Assembly: GCA_964492555.1 (NCBI GenBank)
Contig: CAZBKQ010000003.1
Span: forward strand, 79,987-143,986
Length of the DNA: 64,000 bases
Direction: 5' to 3'
From: GCA-2709075 sp964492555
GTDB lineage: Bacteria; Pseudomonadota; Alphaproteobacteria; MPNO01; UBA2964
The notes under the pieces are model-generated. The model was not told where the DNA came from, made no database searches, and saw nothing but the letters and a program-made list of their open reading frames with translations. Below are positions 50,970 through 60,145 of this stretch, one piece after another. The stretch's first letter is position 1. Every line of letters starts with the position of its first letter. Both the position numbers and the translations under genes were made by a program.

Positions 50970-52793
50970 TCAGCCGCCGGTTCCTGACGATACCGCCGGC
51001 GGCATATCCGCCTGGTCGGCGAACTGAATGGCGTAAAGCCGGGCATAGGCACCCTTGCGGGCAAGCAACTCGGCGTGCGTGCCCGTTTCCACGATCCGCC
51101 CGTCATCCATTACGTAAATCCGGTCGGCGCTGGTCACGGTGGACAGGCGGTGCGCAATGACGATGGTCGTGCGATTTTTTGTCAGGGTATTAAGCGCCTT
51201 CTGCACTTGGCGTTCGGTCTCGGTGTCGAGCGCCGAAGTGGCCTCGTCCAGCAACAATATCGGTGCGTCCTTCAGCATGGCGCGCGCAATGGCGATGCGT
51301 TGCTGCTGCCCACCGGAGAGTTTCAGCCCGCGCCCGCCGACATGGGTGTCATAACCGTTCGACAGGGCGGAAATGAAATCATGCGCATCAGCCGCCTTTG
51401 CTGCGGCGATGATGTCCTCGTCGGTTGCGTCCGCGCGTCCATAAGAAATATTTGCGCGCACCGTGTCATCGAACAGGGTGATGTCCTGCGTCACCAGCGC
51501 GATATTGGACCGCAGGCTGGTCAGGGTGAGATCGCGGATATTGTGGCCATCGATGACGATGCGGCCTTCCGAACAGTCGTAAAAACGCGGAATGAGATTG
51601 AGGACTGTCGATTTACCCGCGCCCGACGGGCCGACCAGCGCAACCGTTTCGCCGGAGACGACTTCCATATCGACGCCGGATAGCGCGGACCGTCCCGCCT
51701 CATATCCGAAATGCACGCCTTCCAGCCGGATCGCGCCCTTGGCGCGGCCCAGATCCGTTGCATCCGCCGCATCGCTGATATCGGGTTCCTGATCGGTCAG
51801 TTCGAATATACGATGCGCGGCGGCCAGCCCTTCCTGCAAATTGGCGTTGAGCGTCGCCAGTCTTTTCATCGGCTCATAGGCCAGCAGCAGCGCGGTGATG
51901 AAGGAAAAGAACGTGCCTGGCGTCGTCGACCCTGCCAGCACCTGGCTGCCGCCATAAAGGATCACGATGGCAATGGCGATGCCGCCCAGCGTTTCCATGA
52001 TCGGATGAGAGGCGGAGCGCACGCGGGCGGCTTTCTGCACCAGTTCGAAGATCGCCTCGATAACGCGGCCGGCGCGGCTGATCTCGTATTTTTCCATACC
52101 GTAGGCGCGGACATGGCGGGCGCCCCGGAATGTCTCATCCAGCAGCGTCGTCAGTTCACCCATCTGCACCTGGGTGTTGGCGGAGACTTTTCGCATACGC
52201 CGTCCCAGCCGGACGATGGGATATATCGCTACCGGAAAGACGAAAAACGCGATCAGCGCCAGCAGCCAGTCGCGCTCGAACATCACGAAAACCAGGAAGA
52301 TGACGGTCAGCGCATCGCGGGCGATGCCGGTCAAAGCGTTGGAAACGGCGGCGCGCAGCAGGTTAGCGTCATTATTGAAGCGGGAGATCAGCCGCCCGGT
52401 GGAAGTCGCCGTGAAATAGGCGATATCGGTCCGCATCAGATGGGTGAACATCTGCAGCTGCACGGTGGAGATAATGCGCTGGCCGATATAGTTCATGGTT
52501 ACGGACTGGCCGTAGGTCGCCAGCCCCTTCACGACCGCGATGACGAAGACGATCAGCGGGATCAGCCACAGCATCGTCTCATCCCGTTCCAGGAACACCT
52601 TGTCGAGCATCGGCTGCATCAGCCAGGCATTTGCCGCCGTCGCGCCGGCCACCAGCCCCATGCAGATCACGGAAAAGGAAAGACGACCGAAATGGGGTCG
52701 CACCTGTTCGCGTACCAGCCGCGATACAAGAGCGGCGGTGGAGCTGCGGTCGATCCGCGTGGTTTCGTTTTCGGGAGAATCTGGGTTTGTCAT
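50970..52793 (-). CDS. msbA: MsbA-type lipid A/lipid exporter ABC transporter
   Basis: A 607-residue half-transporter: an N-terminal six-helix membrane domain (about residues 30-330) and a nucleotide-binding domain with Walker A GPSGAGKST, signature LSGGQQQR and Walker B ILLLDEATSALD. Genes for lipid A synthesis downstream support flipping of core-lipid A as its job. The start at ATG 52793 is chosen; upstream in-frame residues run into the intergenic region. It follows rimK after 66 nt. Confidence 0.93.
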   Translation of the reverse strand: MTNPDSPENETTRIDRSSTAALVSRLVREQVRPHFGRLSFSVICMGLVAGATAANAWLMQPMLDKVFLERDETMLWLIPLIVFVIAVVKGLATYGQSVTMNYIGQRIISTVQLQMFTHLMRTDIAYFTATSTGRLISRFNNDANLLRAAVSNALTGIARDALTVIFLVFVMFERDWLLALIAFFVFPVAIYPIVRLGRRMRKVSANTQVQMGELTTLLDETFRGARHVRAYGMEKYEISRAGRVIEAIFELVQKAARVRSASHPIMETLGGIAIAIVILYGGSQVLAGSTTPGTFFSFITALLLAYEPMKRLATLNANLQEGLAAAHRIFELTDQEPDISDAADATDLGRAKGAIRLEGVHFGYEAGRSALSGVDMEVVSGETVALVGPSGAGKSTVLNLIPRFYDCSEGRIVIDGHNIRDLTLTSLRSNIALVTQDITLFDDTVRANISYGRADATDEDIIAAAKAADAHDFISALSNGYDTHVGGRGLKLSGGQQQRIAIARAMLKDAPILLLDEATSALDTETERQVQKALNTLTKNRTTIVIAHRLSTVTSADRIYVMDDGRIVETGTHAELLARKGAYARLYAIQFADQADMPPAVSSGTGG

Positions 52794-52859
52794 GGCGCCC
52801 GGCTTTAACCGCGACACCATATCATGCGGCGGAGTCGCGGCAAAACTCTATGCGTCGCG

Positions 52860-54272
52860 CTAATCCGCCGCCGCCGCGGAACGCACCGGCGCCTTCTTCC
52901 GCCGTTTCGGTTTGATCTTGGGCCGCACGTTTTTCTCGATGAATTCGACCATGAGGTGCGCCGCGTCCACGCCGCAGGCGCGCTCCAGCCCCTGCAACCC
53001 GGGGGAGGAGTTGATTTCCAGCACCTTTGGCCCGGATTTGGAGCGCAAGAAATCCACCCCGGCGACGTTGAGCCCCATGATTTTCGCGGCTTTTACCGCC
53101 ACAGCGCGTTCGGCGCGGGTGAGCTTGGTGGCCTCGACCGATCCTCCCTGATGCACGTTGGCGCGGAAATCCCCGTCCGCCGCCTTGCGTTTCATCGCCC
53201 CGACGACCTTGCCGCCGATCACCAGACAGCGCACGTCTTCGCCCGCCGCTTCACTGATGAATTCCTGGACCAGAAAATTGGCTTTCAGCCCCCGGAAAGC
53301 GCCGATAACGGACTCGGCGGCCTTTTTGGTCTCTGTCAGAACCACGCCCTTGCCCTGCGCCGATTCGACCAGCTTTACGATCAGCGGACCACCTTCGACG
53401 ATATCGATCAGCTTTTTGGTGTCGCGCGGGGAATGGGCAATGGCGGTAACCGGCATATCGACCTTGTGCTGGGCCAAAATCTGATGCGCCAGAAGCTTGT
53501 CGCGCGAGGCGCCGATGGCGGAGGCCTTGTTGAGGCTGAACGTGCCCATCAATTCGAACTGGCGTACCACTGCCATGCCGTAAGACGTCACGGACGGGCC
53601 GATACGCGGGATGATCGCGTCAAAACGCGGCAACGCCGCGCCGTCGAGATGCACTTCCGGGGCGCTCGCATTGATATTCATGTAACAGCGGGTGGTGTTG
53701 ATGATCTCGCACACATGTCCCTGTTCCTCGATCGCGCTGGCGATGCGGGTGCAGGTGTAGTTGGACGGCTCCCGCGTCAGCAGCCCGACCCGCAGTGGCC
53801 GGCGCACGGGCCGGGTCTTTTTCAGCGCGTCATAGAGGTTGTAGGACAATTCCGGCTGCAGGAACGTCCGGTTGGGATCGACGATCATGTTTTCGGAAAT
53901 CGCCTGACGGCCCAGCAACATACGGCGCTGCATGGTGTCGCGGTTGGTCAGGGTGATTTCGATCGGCCATTCCTCCTCGCCGATCCGGACCGGGGTGCGG
54001 ATCACATAGCGCATTTCGCTGTCGCCGTTCGAGCTGGTGATCTCCCGGCGGCCGACCAGCGGCGCGGAGCAGAATATCTCGATATCAGGCCGGTCCGGGA
54101 TCGGGTGAATGCCGAAACGCACATTGGGTTTATGGGCGCCGCCGAACGGTTCGATCGCGAAGGCGTGGAGCGCCGAGGTGCGGGCCCCGGTATCGACCTT
54201 GGCTGTGAGCGCGGGCAGCCCGAGGCCGGGGAGGGCGACCCATTCCTCCCACCCGAGAAGCATCTGTTCCAT
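52860..54272 (-). CDS. Fused retropepsin-like (RimB/DUF785) and RimK-type ATP-grasp ligase
   Basis: The 470-residue protein joins two domains. Residues about 1-140 are a retropepsin-like aspartic-protease/zinc-protease fold with D27-T-G-A-R-T-S and LLGRQAISENMIVDPNRTF. Residues about 160-450 are a RimK-like ATP-grasp ligase, with VKLVESAQGKGVVLTET, VQEFISEAAGEDVRCLVIG and a Mg-binding LEINSSPGLQGLE. RimK adds glutamates to the C terminus of ribosomal protein S6 in E. coli, and RimB modulates this by cleavage; here both activities would lie in one chain. The basic C-terminal tail (KPKRRKKAP) may contact RNA. Confidence 0.87.
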   Translation of the reverse strand: MEQMLLGWEEWVALPGLGLPALTAKVDTGARTSALHAFAIEPFGGAHKPNVRFGIHPIPDRPDIEIFCSAPLVGRREITSSNGDSEMRYVIRTPVRIGEEEWPIEITLTNRDTMQRRMLLGRQAISENMIVDPNRTFLQPELSYNLYDALKKTRPVRRPLRVGLLTREPSNYTCTRIASAIEEQGHVCEIINTTRCYMNINASAPEVHLDGAALPRFDAIIPRIGPSVTSYGMAVVRQFELMGTFSLNKASAIGASRDKLLAHQILAQHKVDMPVTAIAHSPRDTKKLIDIVEGGPLIVKLVESAQGKGVVLTETKKAAESVIGAFRGLKANFLVQEFISEAAGEDVRCLVIGGKVVGAMKRKAADGDFRANVHQGGSVEATKLTRAERAVAVKAAKIMGLNVAGVDFLRSKSGPKVLEINSSPGLQGLERACGVDAAHLMVEFIEKNVRPKIKPKRRKKAPVRSAAAAD

Positions 54273-54456
54273 TTATTAACCTGTCAGGAAAAATTCCGTT
54301 CGCGCGATTTAGTGATTTCGGCGGCGCAACGCAAGCGAAGATTTCATGTCACCGGGCAAATGTTCTTCGAGGTGTCGGCGGCGGCTGTTAGATTTTTGTC
54401 ATAAAGAGCCGCTATGATAAAAAAACTTATTTATTTCAACAGTTTCCCGAGTGGTT
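54273..54456. promoter_or_regulatory. Divergent promoter region of the fused RimK gene and the P-type ATPase
   Basis: These 184 nt lie between two divergent genes. The ATPase-proximal 65 nt (from about 54390) are very AT-rich against the GC-rich surroundings, with A and T tracts, as expected of a promoter. I cannot assign -35/-10 boxes reliably and saw no ribosome-binding site before the ATPase ATG. Confidence 0.45.
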
Positions 54457-57168
54457 ATGGATTCCGGCACTGATATCGCCCCGCTTGACGTCTTACACCT
54501 TGCGACCCATGCCGGACTTTATCAAAGTCTCAAAACAAAACGCGAAGGGCTGACGACGCGGGAAGCGGAAAGCCGGCTACAGGAAGCCGGTCCCAATGAG
54601 TTGCAGGTCAAGGCGGATCTGCCCGAATGGGTGAAGTTCCTCCGCCAGTTCAAGAATTTCTTCGCGCTGCTGCTGATCGTCGGTGGCTTGCTCGCCGTGT
54701 TGGCGGAGCATCTCGACCCGGGTCAGGGCAATCTCTACATCGCCGTCGCGCTGTTTGCGGTCGTCGTGCTCAACGCTTCCTTCACCTATTTCCAGGAATT
54801 CCAGTCCGAACGCATCATGGAAAGCTTCGAGCGCATGATGCCGACCCGGGTGACGGTTTTGCGCGATGGAGAAAGAGTCCAGCTGGACGCCAGAAATCTC
54901 GTGCCCGGAGATGTGTTCCAGCTCTATGAAGGTGACAAGGTTCCCGCCGATGCGCGGCTGATCGAGACCAATGAGCTGACCGTCGATCTGTCGAGCCTGA
55001 CGGGAGAGAGTGAACCGCAGAAGCTCAGCGCCGACACGGCCAGCGAAAATGTGCTGGAAAGCCGCAATATGGTGTTTTCGGGATCGCTGGTGCAAAGCGG
55101 CGACGGCACGGCGGTGGTCTGCCGCACCGGGATGGATACCGAGATCGGCAAGATCGTTCATCTGACCAAGGGGACGGCATCGCATGAGACGCCGATCCAT
55201 CGGGAGCTGACCTATTTTATCAAGGTGATCAGCGGTATCGCGATCTTTCTCGGTCTGTTGTTCTTCGCCATCAGCGTGATGATCGGCAAGGGAGAGATCG
55301 GCAGCCTGATTTTTGCCATCGGCATCATCGTCGCGAACGTCCCCGAGGGGTTGCTGCCGACGGTGACGCTGGCCCTCACCATGGCGAGCAAGCGCATGGC
55401 GGGAAAGAACGCCCTGATCCGGAACCTTGAGAGCGTGGAGACGCTGGGCAGCACCACCGTTATCTGCACCGACAAGACCGGGACGTTGACCCAGAACCGG
55501 CTGAGCGTAAGCCGGCTGGTCGTCGGTTCGGCGGAGTTCCTGACAGGCGATGATACGGTGACGCAAAACGGCGATGCCGAATCCGCGATGGAGGTCATGG
55601 CGCTTTGTAATAACGCCATTCTGACGGACGACGGTTATGCCGGTGACGCCACCGAAGGGGCGATGCTGCTTTTTGTCGATCAGTCCTTGTCGCTGAAGCG
55701 CTATTCGAAAATCGAACGCGTCGCCGAAGAGCCGTTCTCTTCAAACACCAAACGCATGGTTACCGTTTGCCGTGACGGGAGAGGCGATCATTGCGCCTAT
55801 CTGAAAGGGGCGCCTGAAGTGGTGCTCGAAATGTGTGACCGGGTGCTCATCGACGGGAAGGAAGAGCAACTGACCGGCGACAGGCGCGCCGATCTCATGG
55901 GGCGTTACGGCACGTTGGCCGGACGTGGCGAACGGGGAATGGCGCTCGCCTATCGTGAAACCGGCAGCGGCGATATCCCCGAGGAAAGGTATGTCTTTGC
56001 CGGTCTGGTCGGGATGATCGATCCACCGCGCCCGGAAGTGCCGGCGGCGCTCGCCACCTGCCGGACCGCCGGAATTCGGGTCGCGATGCTGACCGGTGAT
56101 TACGGGCTGACGGCGGAAACCATCGCCCGCGATATCGGGCTCTATACCGGTGACGGCAAGGTCGTGCAGGGCAACGAGCTTGCCGCGATGACCGACGATC
56201 AGGTCAAGACGCTGGTCGCGGAAAACCGGGAAATCGTTTTTGCCCGGATTTCGCCTGAGCAGAAATTACAGATCGTGCAGGCGTTCCAGGCCAATGACGA
56301 AATCGTCACGGTCACAGGTGACGGCGTCAATGACGCGCCCGCACTGAAGAACGCCGATATGGGTGTCGCCATGGGCGGGATCGGCACCGAAGTCGCCAAG
56401 GAAGCGAGCGACATGGTGCTGATCGATGATAATTTCGCCACCATCGTCGCGGCGATCGAGGAAGGCCGCACTATCTTCGACAATATCAAGAAATTCATCG
56501 CCTATATCCTGACCAGTAACGTTCCGGAAATTCTGCCTTTTATCGGCTATGTGCTGCTCGATGCGCCGCTGGCACTGACGGTGGTGCTGATCCTCTCCAT
56601 CGATCTCGGCACTGATATTCTGCCGGCGCTGGGGCTCGGCGCGGAAAAGCCCGAAACCGATGTGATGCAGAAAAAGCCGAGACCGCGAAACGAAAGGCTG
56701 TTATCCCGGAATTTGCTGTTTATGAGCTACGGCATCGTCGGGATGGTTCAGGCGGCCGCCGGATTTTTCAGCTTTTTCGTCATTCTTTATTCCGGTGGCT
56801 GGGAGTGGGGGCAGGATATCGCCTCTGACGACCCGCTTTACCGAACGGCGATCACCGGCTTCTTTGCCTCGATCATTATTTGCCAGGTATCGGACGTGCT
56901 GATCTGCCGGACCCGGCGCCAGAGCATCTTTACCGTGGGTGTTTTCGCCAACCGGCTGGTGTTTCTGGGGATAGCATCGGAACTCACGCTGCTGGCCCTG
57001 ATCGCCTATGTGCCCGCCTGTAACGTCTTTTTCGGCACCGCGCCGCTGGAACTCTGGCAGCTGTCTCTGTCCATTCCCTTCGCGATCACGATTCTGGCGG
57101 GCGATGAGTTGCGGCGTGTCTTCGTCCGGCGCGAGAACAAATTCGTTCTGAAATATCTGACCTGGTGA
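54457..57168 (+). CDS. Na+/K+-ATPase-like (P2C) cation-transporting P-type ATPase
   Basis: This 903-residue ATPase has the actuator motif DLSSLTGESEP, phosphorylation site D339-K-T-G-T and hinge TVTGDGVNDAPALK. Its membrane residues match animal Na+/K+-ATPase: Glu297 (NVPEGLLPT), Ser687/Asn688/Glu691 (TSNVPEILPF), Asp716 and Asp720 (SIDLGTDILPA), and Gln810/Asp813 (CQVSDVLICRTRR) with Glu842 (ASELT) as third-site candidates. The C terminus (LRRVFVRRENKF) also resembles the animal alpha subunit. No beta subunit is nearby. The ion is inferred as Na+/K+. ATG 54457 is used; GTG 54451 is possible. Confidence 0.93.
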   Translation: MDSGTDIAPLDVLHLATHAGLYQSLKTKREGLTTREAESRLQEAGPNELQVKADLPEWVKFLRQFKNFFALLLIVGGLLAVLAEHLDPGQGNLYIAVALFAVVVLNASFTYFQEFQSERIMESFERMMPTRVTVLRDGERVQLDARNLVPGDVFQLYEGDKVPADARLIETNELTVDLSSLTGESEPQKLSADTASENVLESRNMVFSGSLVQSGDGTAVVCRTGMDTEIGKIVHLTKGTASHETPIHRELTYFIKVISGIAIFLGLLFFAISVMIGKGEIGSLIFAIGIIVANVPEGLLPTVTLALTMASKRMAGKNALIRNLESVETLGSTTVICTDKTGTLTQNRLSVSRLVVGSAEFLTGDDTVTQNGDAESAMEVMALCNNAILTDDGYAGDATEGAMLLFVDQSLSLKRYSKIERVAEEPFSSNTKRMVTVCRDGRGDHCAYLKGAPEVVLEMCDRVLIDGKEEQLTGDRRADLMGRYGTLAGRGERGMALAYRETGSGDIPEERYVFAGLVGMIDPPRPEVPAALATCRTAGIRVAMLTGDYGLTAETIARDIGLYTGDGKVVQGNELAAMTDDQVKTLVAENREIVFARISPEQKLQIVQAFQANDEIVTVTGDGVNDAPALKNADMGVAMGGIGTEVAKEASDMVLIDDNFATIVAAIEEGRTIFDNIKKFIAYILTSNVPEILPFIGYVLLDAPLALTVVLILSIDLGTDILPALGLGAEKPETDVMQKKPRPRNERLLSRNLLFMSYGIVGMVQAAAGFFSFFVILYSGGWEWGQDIASDDPLYRTAITGFFASIIICQVSDVLICRTRRQSIFTVGVFANRLVFLGIASELTLLALIAYVPACNVFFGTAPLELWQLSLSIPFAITILAGDELRRVFVRRENKFVLKYLTW

Positions 57169-57178
57169 GATAGCGGGG

Positions 57179-58522
57179 CTAAGACCCCGCGACCGTCATG
57201 CCGTCAATCCGGACGGTGGGCGCATCGGTGCCGAAGCGTAACACCAGATCGTTCGCCGGCGTTATCTTGGGGAACATGTCCTTCAGATTGCCGGCGATGG
57301 TCATTTCGCTGACCGGAAAGGCGACCTCTCCTTTTTCGATCCAGAAGCCGGACGCGCCGCGGCTGTAATCGCCGGTGACGCCATTGACGCCCATTCCGAT
57401 CAGCTCCGTCACATAGAAGCCCTGATCGATATCCGCCATCAGCCCGGCCGGGGCGGCATCGCCCGCCGTCATCCAGACATTGGTCGCCGCCGGGCCCGGC
57501 GGCCCGCCGGTGCCGCGCGAGGCGTTGCCGGTGCTGGAAAGTCCCAGTTGCCGCGCCGAGGATAAATCCATCACCCAGCTGTTGAGAGTGCCATCGCTGA
57601 CCAGCGATTTCGCTCGTGTCGGCAGGCCTTCGGCATCAAACGGTTTGGAGCGCTGACCGCGCGGACGCAACGGGTCCTCCATGATCGACACGCCGGACGG
57701 CATGATCTGTTCGCCCATCCTGTCTTTGAGAAAGGATGTGCCGCGCGCGACCGCGCTGCCGTTGATCGCGCCGAGCAGATGCCGCACCAGCCCGCCCGAA
57801 ATGCGTGGATCATAAATTACCGGTACCTGCGCCGTTTCCATCTTGCGCGGGTTGAGCCGCTTGACCGCGCGTTCGCCGGCGTTGCGTCCGATCTGGGCGG
57901 GTGAGGGCAGATCGGCGGCATGAACGGCAGTGGCGAAATCGTAATCCCGTTCCATCGCCGTGCCTTCGCCGGCGAGGACGGAGGCGGAAAAGCTGTGGCT
58001 GGATACCGCATAAGAGCGGGCAAAACCGTTGGTCGCGGCAAGCGCGATATCGGACCGGCTCCAGCCTACTTCCGAGCCTTCCGAATTGGTGACGCCCGCG
58101 ACAGCGCGAGCCGCGTCTTCTGCTTCCCGGGCGATCTCCAGCAATTTTTCGGGCGACGGTTCGCGGGGGTCTAGAATATCGAGATCGGGCGCATCGGTCG
58201 CGAGGTCGGATGCGTTGGCCAGCCCGCACCAGGGATCCTCCGGCGCCGTCTTCGCCATGGCGACGCAGCGTTCCGCCATTTCCTGCAAGGCCTCCCCGGT
58301 GTAATCGGTCGAGGAAACCACCGCCTGTTGCTTGCCGATCAGGACGCGGAGGCCCAGATCGCCGCTTTCCGCGCGTTCGAGCTTTTCCGTCTCGCCAAGG
58401 CGCACTGCGACTTCCAGAGAGGCGGATTTGAACATCACCGCGTCGGCGGCTTCCGCACCCGCGGCTTTCGCGCGTGTCAGCAGATCATTGAGAATGTCGA
58501 GAGGCGCCGCTTCGTCAGCCAT
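57179..58522 (-). CDS. pmbA: TldE/PmbA, metalloprotease regulator subunit
   Basis: PmbA (TldE) pairs with TldD to form a protease that matures peptides such as microcin precursors. The 447-residue protein has the usual N-terminal helix region (DLLTRAKAAGAEAADAVMF), VTNSEGSEVGWSRSDIALAATNGF and the closing motif FWIEKGEVAFPVSEMTIAGN. TldE itself lacks the HExxxH of TldD, and none is seen here. Its ATG at 58522 is used; the longer frame runs into ubiD. It follows ubiD after 25 nt. Confidence 0.93.
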   Translation of the reverse strand: MADEAAPLDILNDLLTRAKAAGAEAADAVMFKSASLEVAVRLGETEKLERAESGDLGLRVLIGKQQAVVSSTDYTGEALQEMAERCVAMAKTAPEDPWCGLANASDLATDAPDLDILDPREPSPEKLLEIAREAEDAARAVAGVTNSEGSEVGWSRSDIALAATNGFARSYAVSSHSFSASVLAGEGTAMERDYDFATAVHAADLPSPAQIGRNAGERAVKRLNPRKMETAQVPVIYDPRISGGLVRHLLGAINGSAVARGTSFLKDRMGEQIMPSGVSIMEDPLRPRGQRSKPFDAEGLPTRAKSLVSDGTLNSWVMDLSSARQLGLSSTGNASRGTGGPPGPAATNVWMTAGDAAPAGLMADIDQGFYVTELIGMGVNGVTGDYSRGASGFWIEKGEVAFPVSEMTIAGNLKDMFPKITPANDLVLRFGTDAPTVRIDGMTVAGS

Positions 58523-58547
58523 GAATTTCGTCCTGTTCCTATAGAAT

Positions 58548-60035
58548 TTACCAGATCGACCGGCCGGAACCCGGCAGGCCGAGATCGTCCCACATCCCGT
58601 CGATTTTTTCGACGACGGCGTCATCCATACGGATTTTCTTGCCCCATTCGCGGCGGGTTTCGGGCGGTATCTTGGTGGTGGCGTCGATCCCCATTTTTGA
58701 ACCCAGCCCCGAATAGGGTGAGGCAAAATCGAGATAATCCATCGGGGTGTTTTCCACCGTCACGGTATCGCGCACCGGGTCGGCATGGGTGGATATTGCC
58801 CAGATAACGTCACGCCAGTTGCGCGCATCGACATCGTGATCGACCACGATGACGAATTTCGTATAGGTGAATTGTTTCAGATAGGACCAGACCGCCATCA
58901 TGATTCGCCGCGCATGACCCGGATAGGCCTTTTTGATCGACAGGACCGCGACACGATAGGAACACGCGTCGGGCGGCAGCCAGAAATCGACGACCTCCGG
59001 AAACTGCTTGGCGAAAAGCGGCACGAACACATCGTTGAGTGCCTCGCCCAGGGTGGAGGGTTCGTCCGGTGGGCGGCCTGTGAAGGTCGATAAATAAATC
59101 GGGTCCTTTCGCATCGTCACGGCGCTGACCGTGAAGATGGGGAATTCCTCCACCGAATTATAGAAACCCGTATGGTCGCCATACGGACCCTCCGCTGCGC
59201 GGTCGGTCAGGGAAACATGCCCTTCCAGTACAATCTCGGCGCTGGCCGGCACTTTCAGCGGTACCGTCTTGCAATCGACCAGAGACAGCTTCTTCCCGCG
59301 CAGCAGACCGGCGAATTCATATTCGGATATTTTTTCCGGCACCGGCGCCACGGCGGCGATGGTGGTGCCCGGATCGCAGCCGATGGCCACGGCGGCGGGC
59401 AGGCTTTCGCCGGTTTCCGCCGCGCGCGCGTGGGCCGCCGCGCCGCCGCGATGTTTGAGCCAGCGCATCAGCGTCCGGTTCCTGTCCACAACCTGCATCC
59501 GGTAGATGCCGAGATTGGTCTGTCCCTTGTCTTCGGTCACAATCAGCGGCCAGGTGATCAGCGGCGCGGGTTCGCCCGGCCAGCAGGTCTGGATGGGCAG
59601 CTTGGTAAGATCGATCTGATCGCCGGTCAGGACTATTTCCTGGCAGGGCGCGCTGCTCACCGTGCGCGGCTTCATTGCCAGCACCGGTTTGATCAGCGGC
59701 AACATGGCGATCGCCTCGCGCAGCCCTTCCGGCGGTTCCGGTTGCTGTAAAAAGGCGAGCTGTTCTCCGAAGGGGCGCAGCTCCGCTGCCGTCCGTCCCA
59801 TGCCGCGCGCGACGCGTTCGACCGTCCCGAACAGATTGACCAGAACGGGAATGTCTGAGGGTTCGCCATCGGCGCGGACGGGGTTTTCGAACAGCACGGC
59901 GGGGCCGCGCTCCGCCAGAAGTCTTGTCTGGATTTCCGTCATTTCATGGACGGTGGAAACCGGTTTCGAAACGCGCACCAGATCGCCGTCGGCTTCAAGC
60001 GTGGTGATAAAATCTCTCAGACTGTCGAAAGCCAT
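58548..60035 (-). CDS. ubiD: UbiD, 3-polyprenyl-4-hydroxybenzoate decarboxylase
   Basis: This 495-residue protein is the standard prFMN-dependent enzyme of ubiquinone synthesis. It has LVRVSKPVSTVHEMTEIQ at the N terminus, TNLGIYRMQV, RWLKHRGGAAAHAR and EGPYGDHTGFY, giving the R-E-D triad of classical UbiD, unlike the two R-E-E paralogues at 33930-37060. The nearby ubiA (60859) makes its substrate. It is divergent from the unknown gene at 60146. Confidence 0.94.
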   Translation of the reverse strand: MAFDSLRDFITTLEADGDLVRVSKPVSTVHEMTEIQTRLLAERGPAVLFENPVRADGEPSDIPVLVNLFGTVERVARGMGRTAAELRPFGEQLAFLQQPEPPEGLREAIAMLPLIKPVLAMKPRTVSSAPCQEIVLTGDQIDLTKLPIQTCWPGEPAPLITWPLIVTEDKGQTNLGIYRMQVVDRNRTLMRWLKHRGGAAAHARAAETGESLPAAVAIGCDPGTTIAAVAPVPEKISEYEFAGLLRGKKLSLVDCKTVPLKVPASAEIVLEGHVSLTDRAAEGPYGDHTGFYNSVEEFPIFTVSAVTMRKDPIYLSTFTGRPPDEPSTLGEALNDVFVPLFAKQFPEVVDFWLPPDACSYRVAVLSIKKAYPGHARRIMMAVWSYLKQFTYTKFVIVVDHDVDARNWRDVIWAISTHADPVRDTVTVENTPMDYLDFASPYSGLGSKMGIDATTKIPPETRREWGKKIRMDDAVVEKIDGMWDDLGLPGSGRSIW

Positions 60036-60145
60036 GCGTTACGGGTTTCCTGTTGGTGCGGTTTCACAATATGAGTCCTACCCATTTCCGCAATCGCCGT
60101 ACAGCCCAGCCTTGTCTCTCCACTCCGGCGCGATAAATTGCCGCT

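Noticed and set aside
52824..54404. Open frame of 526 codons opposite the fused RimK gene
   Set aside because: It is the shadow of a real coding sequence with clear ATP-grasp and DTGA motifs on the other strand.
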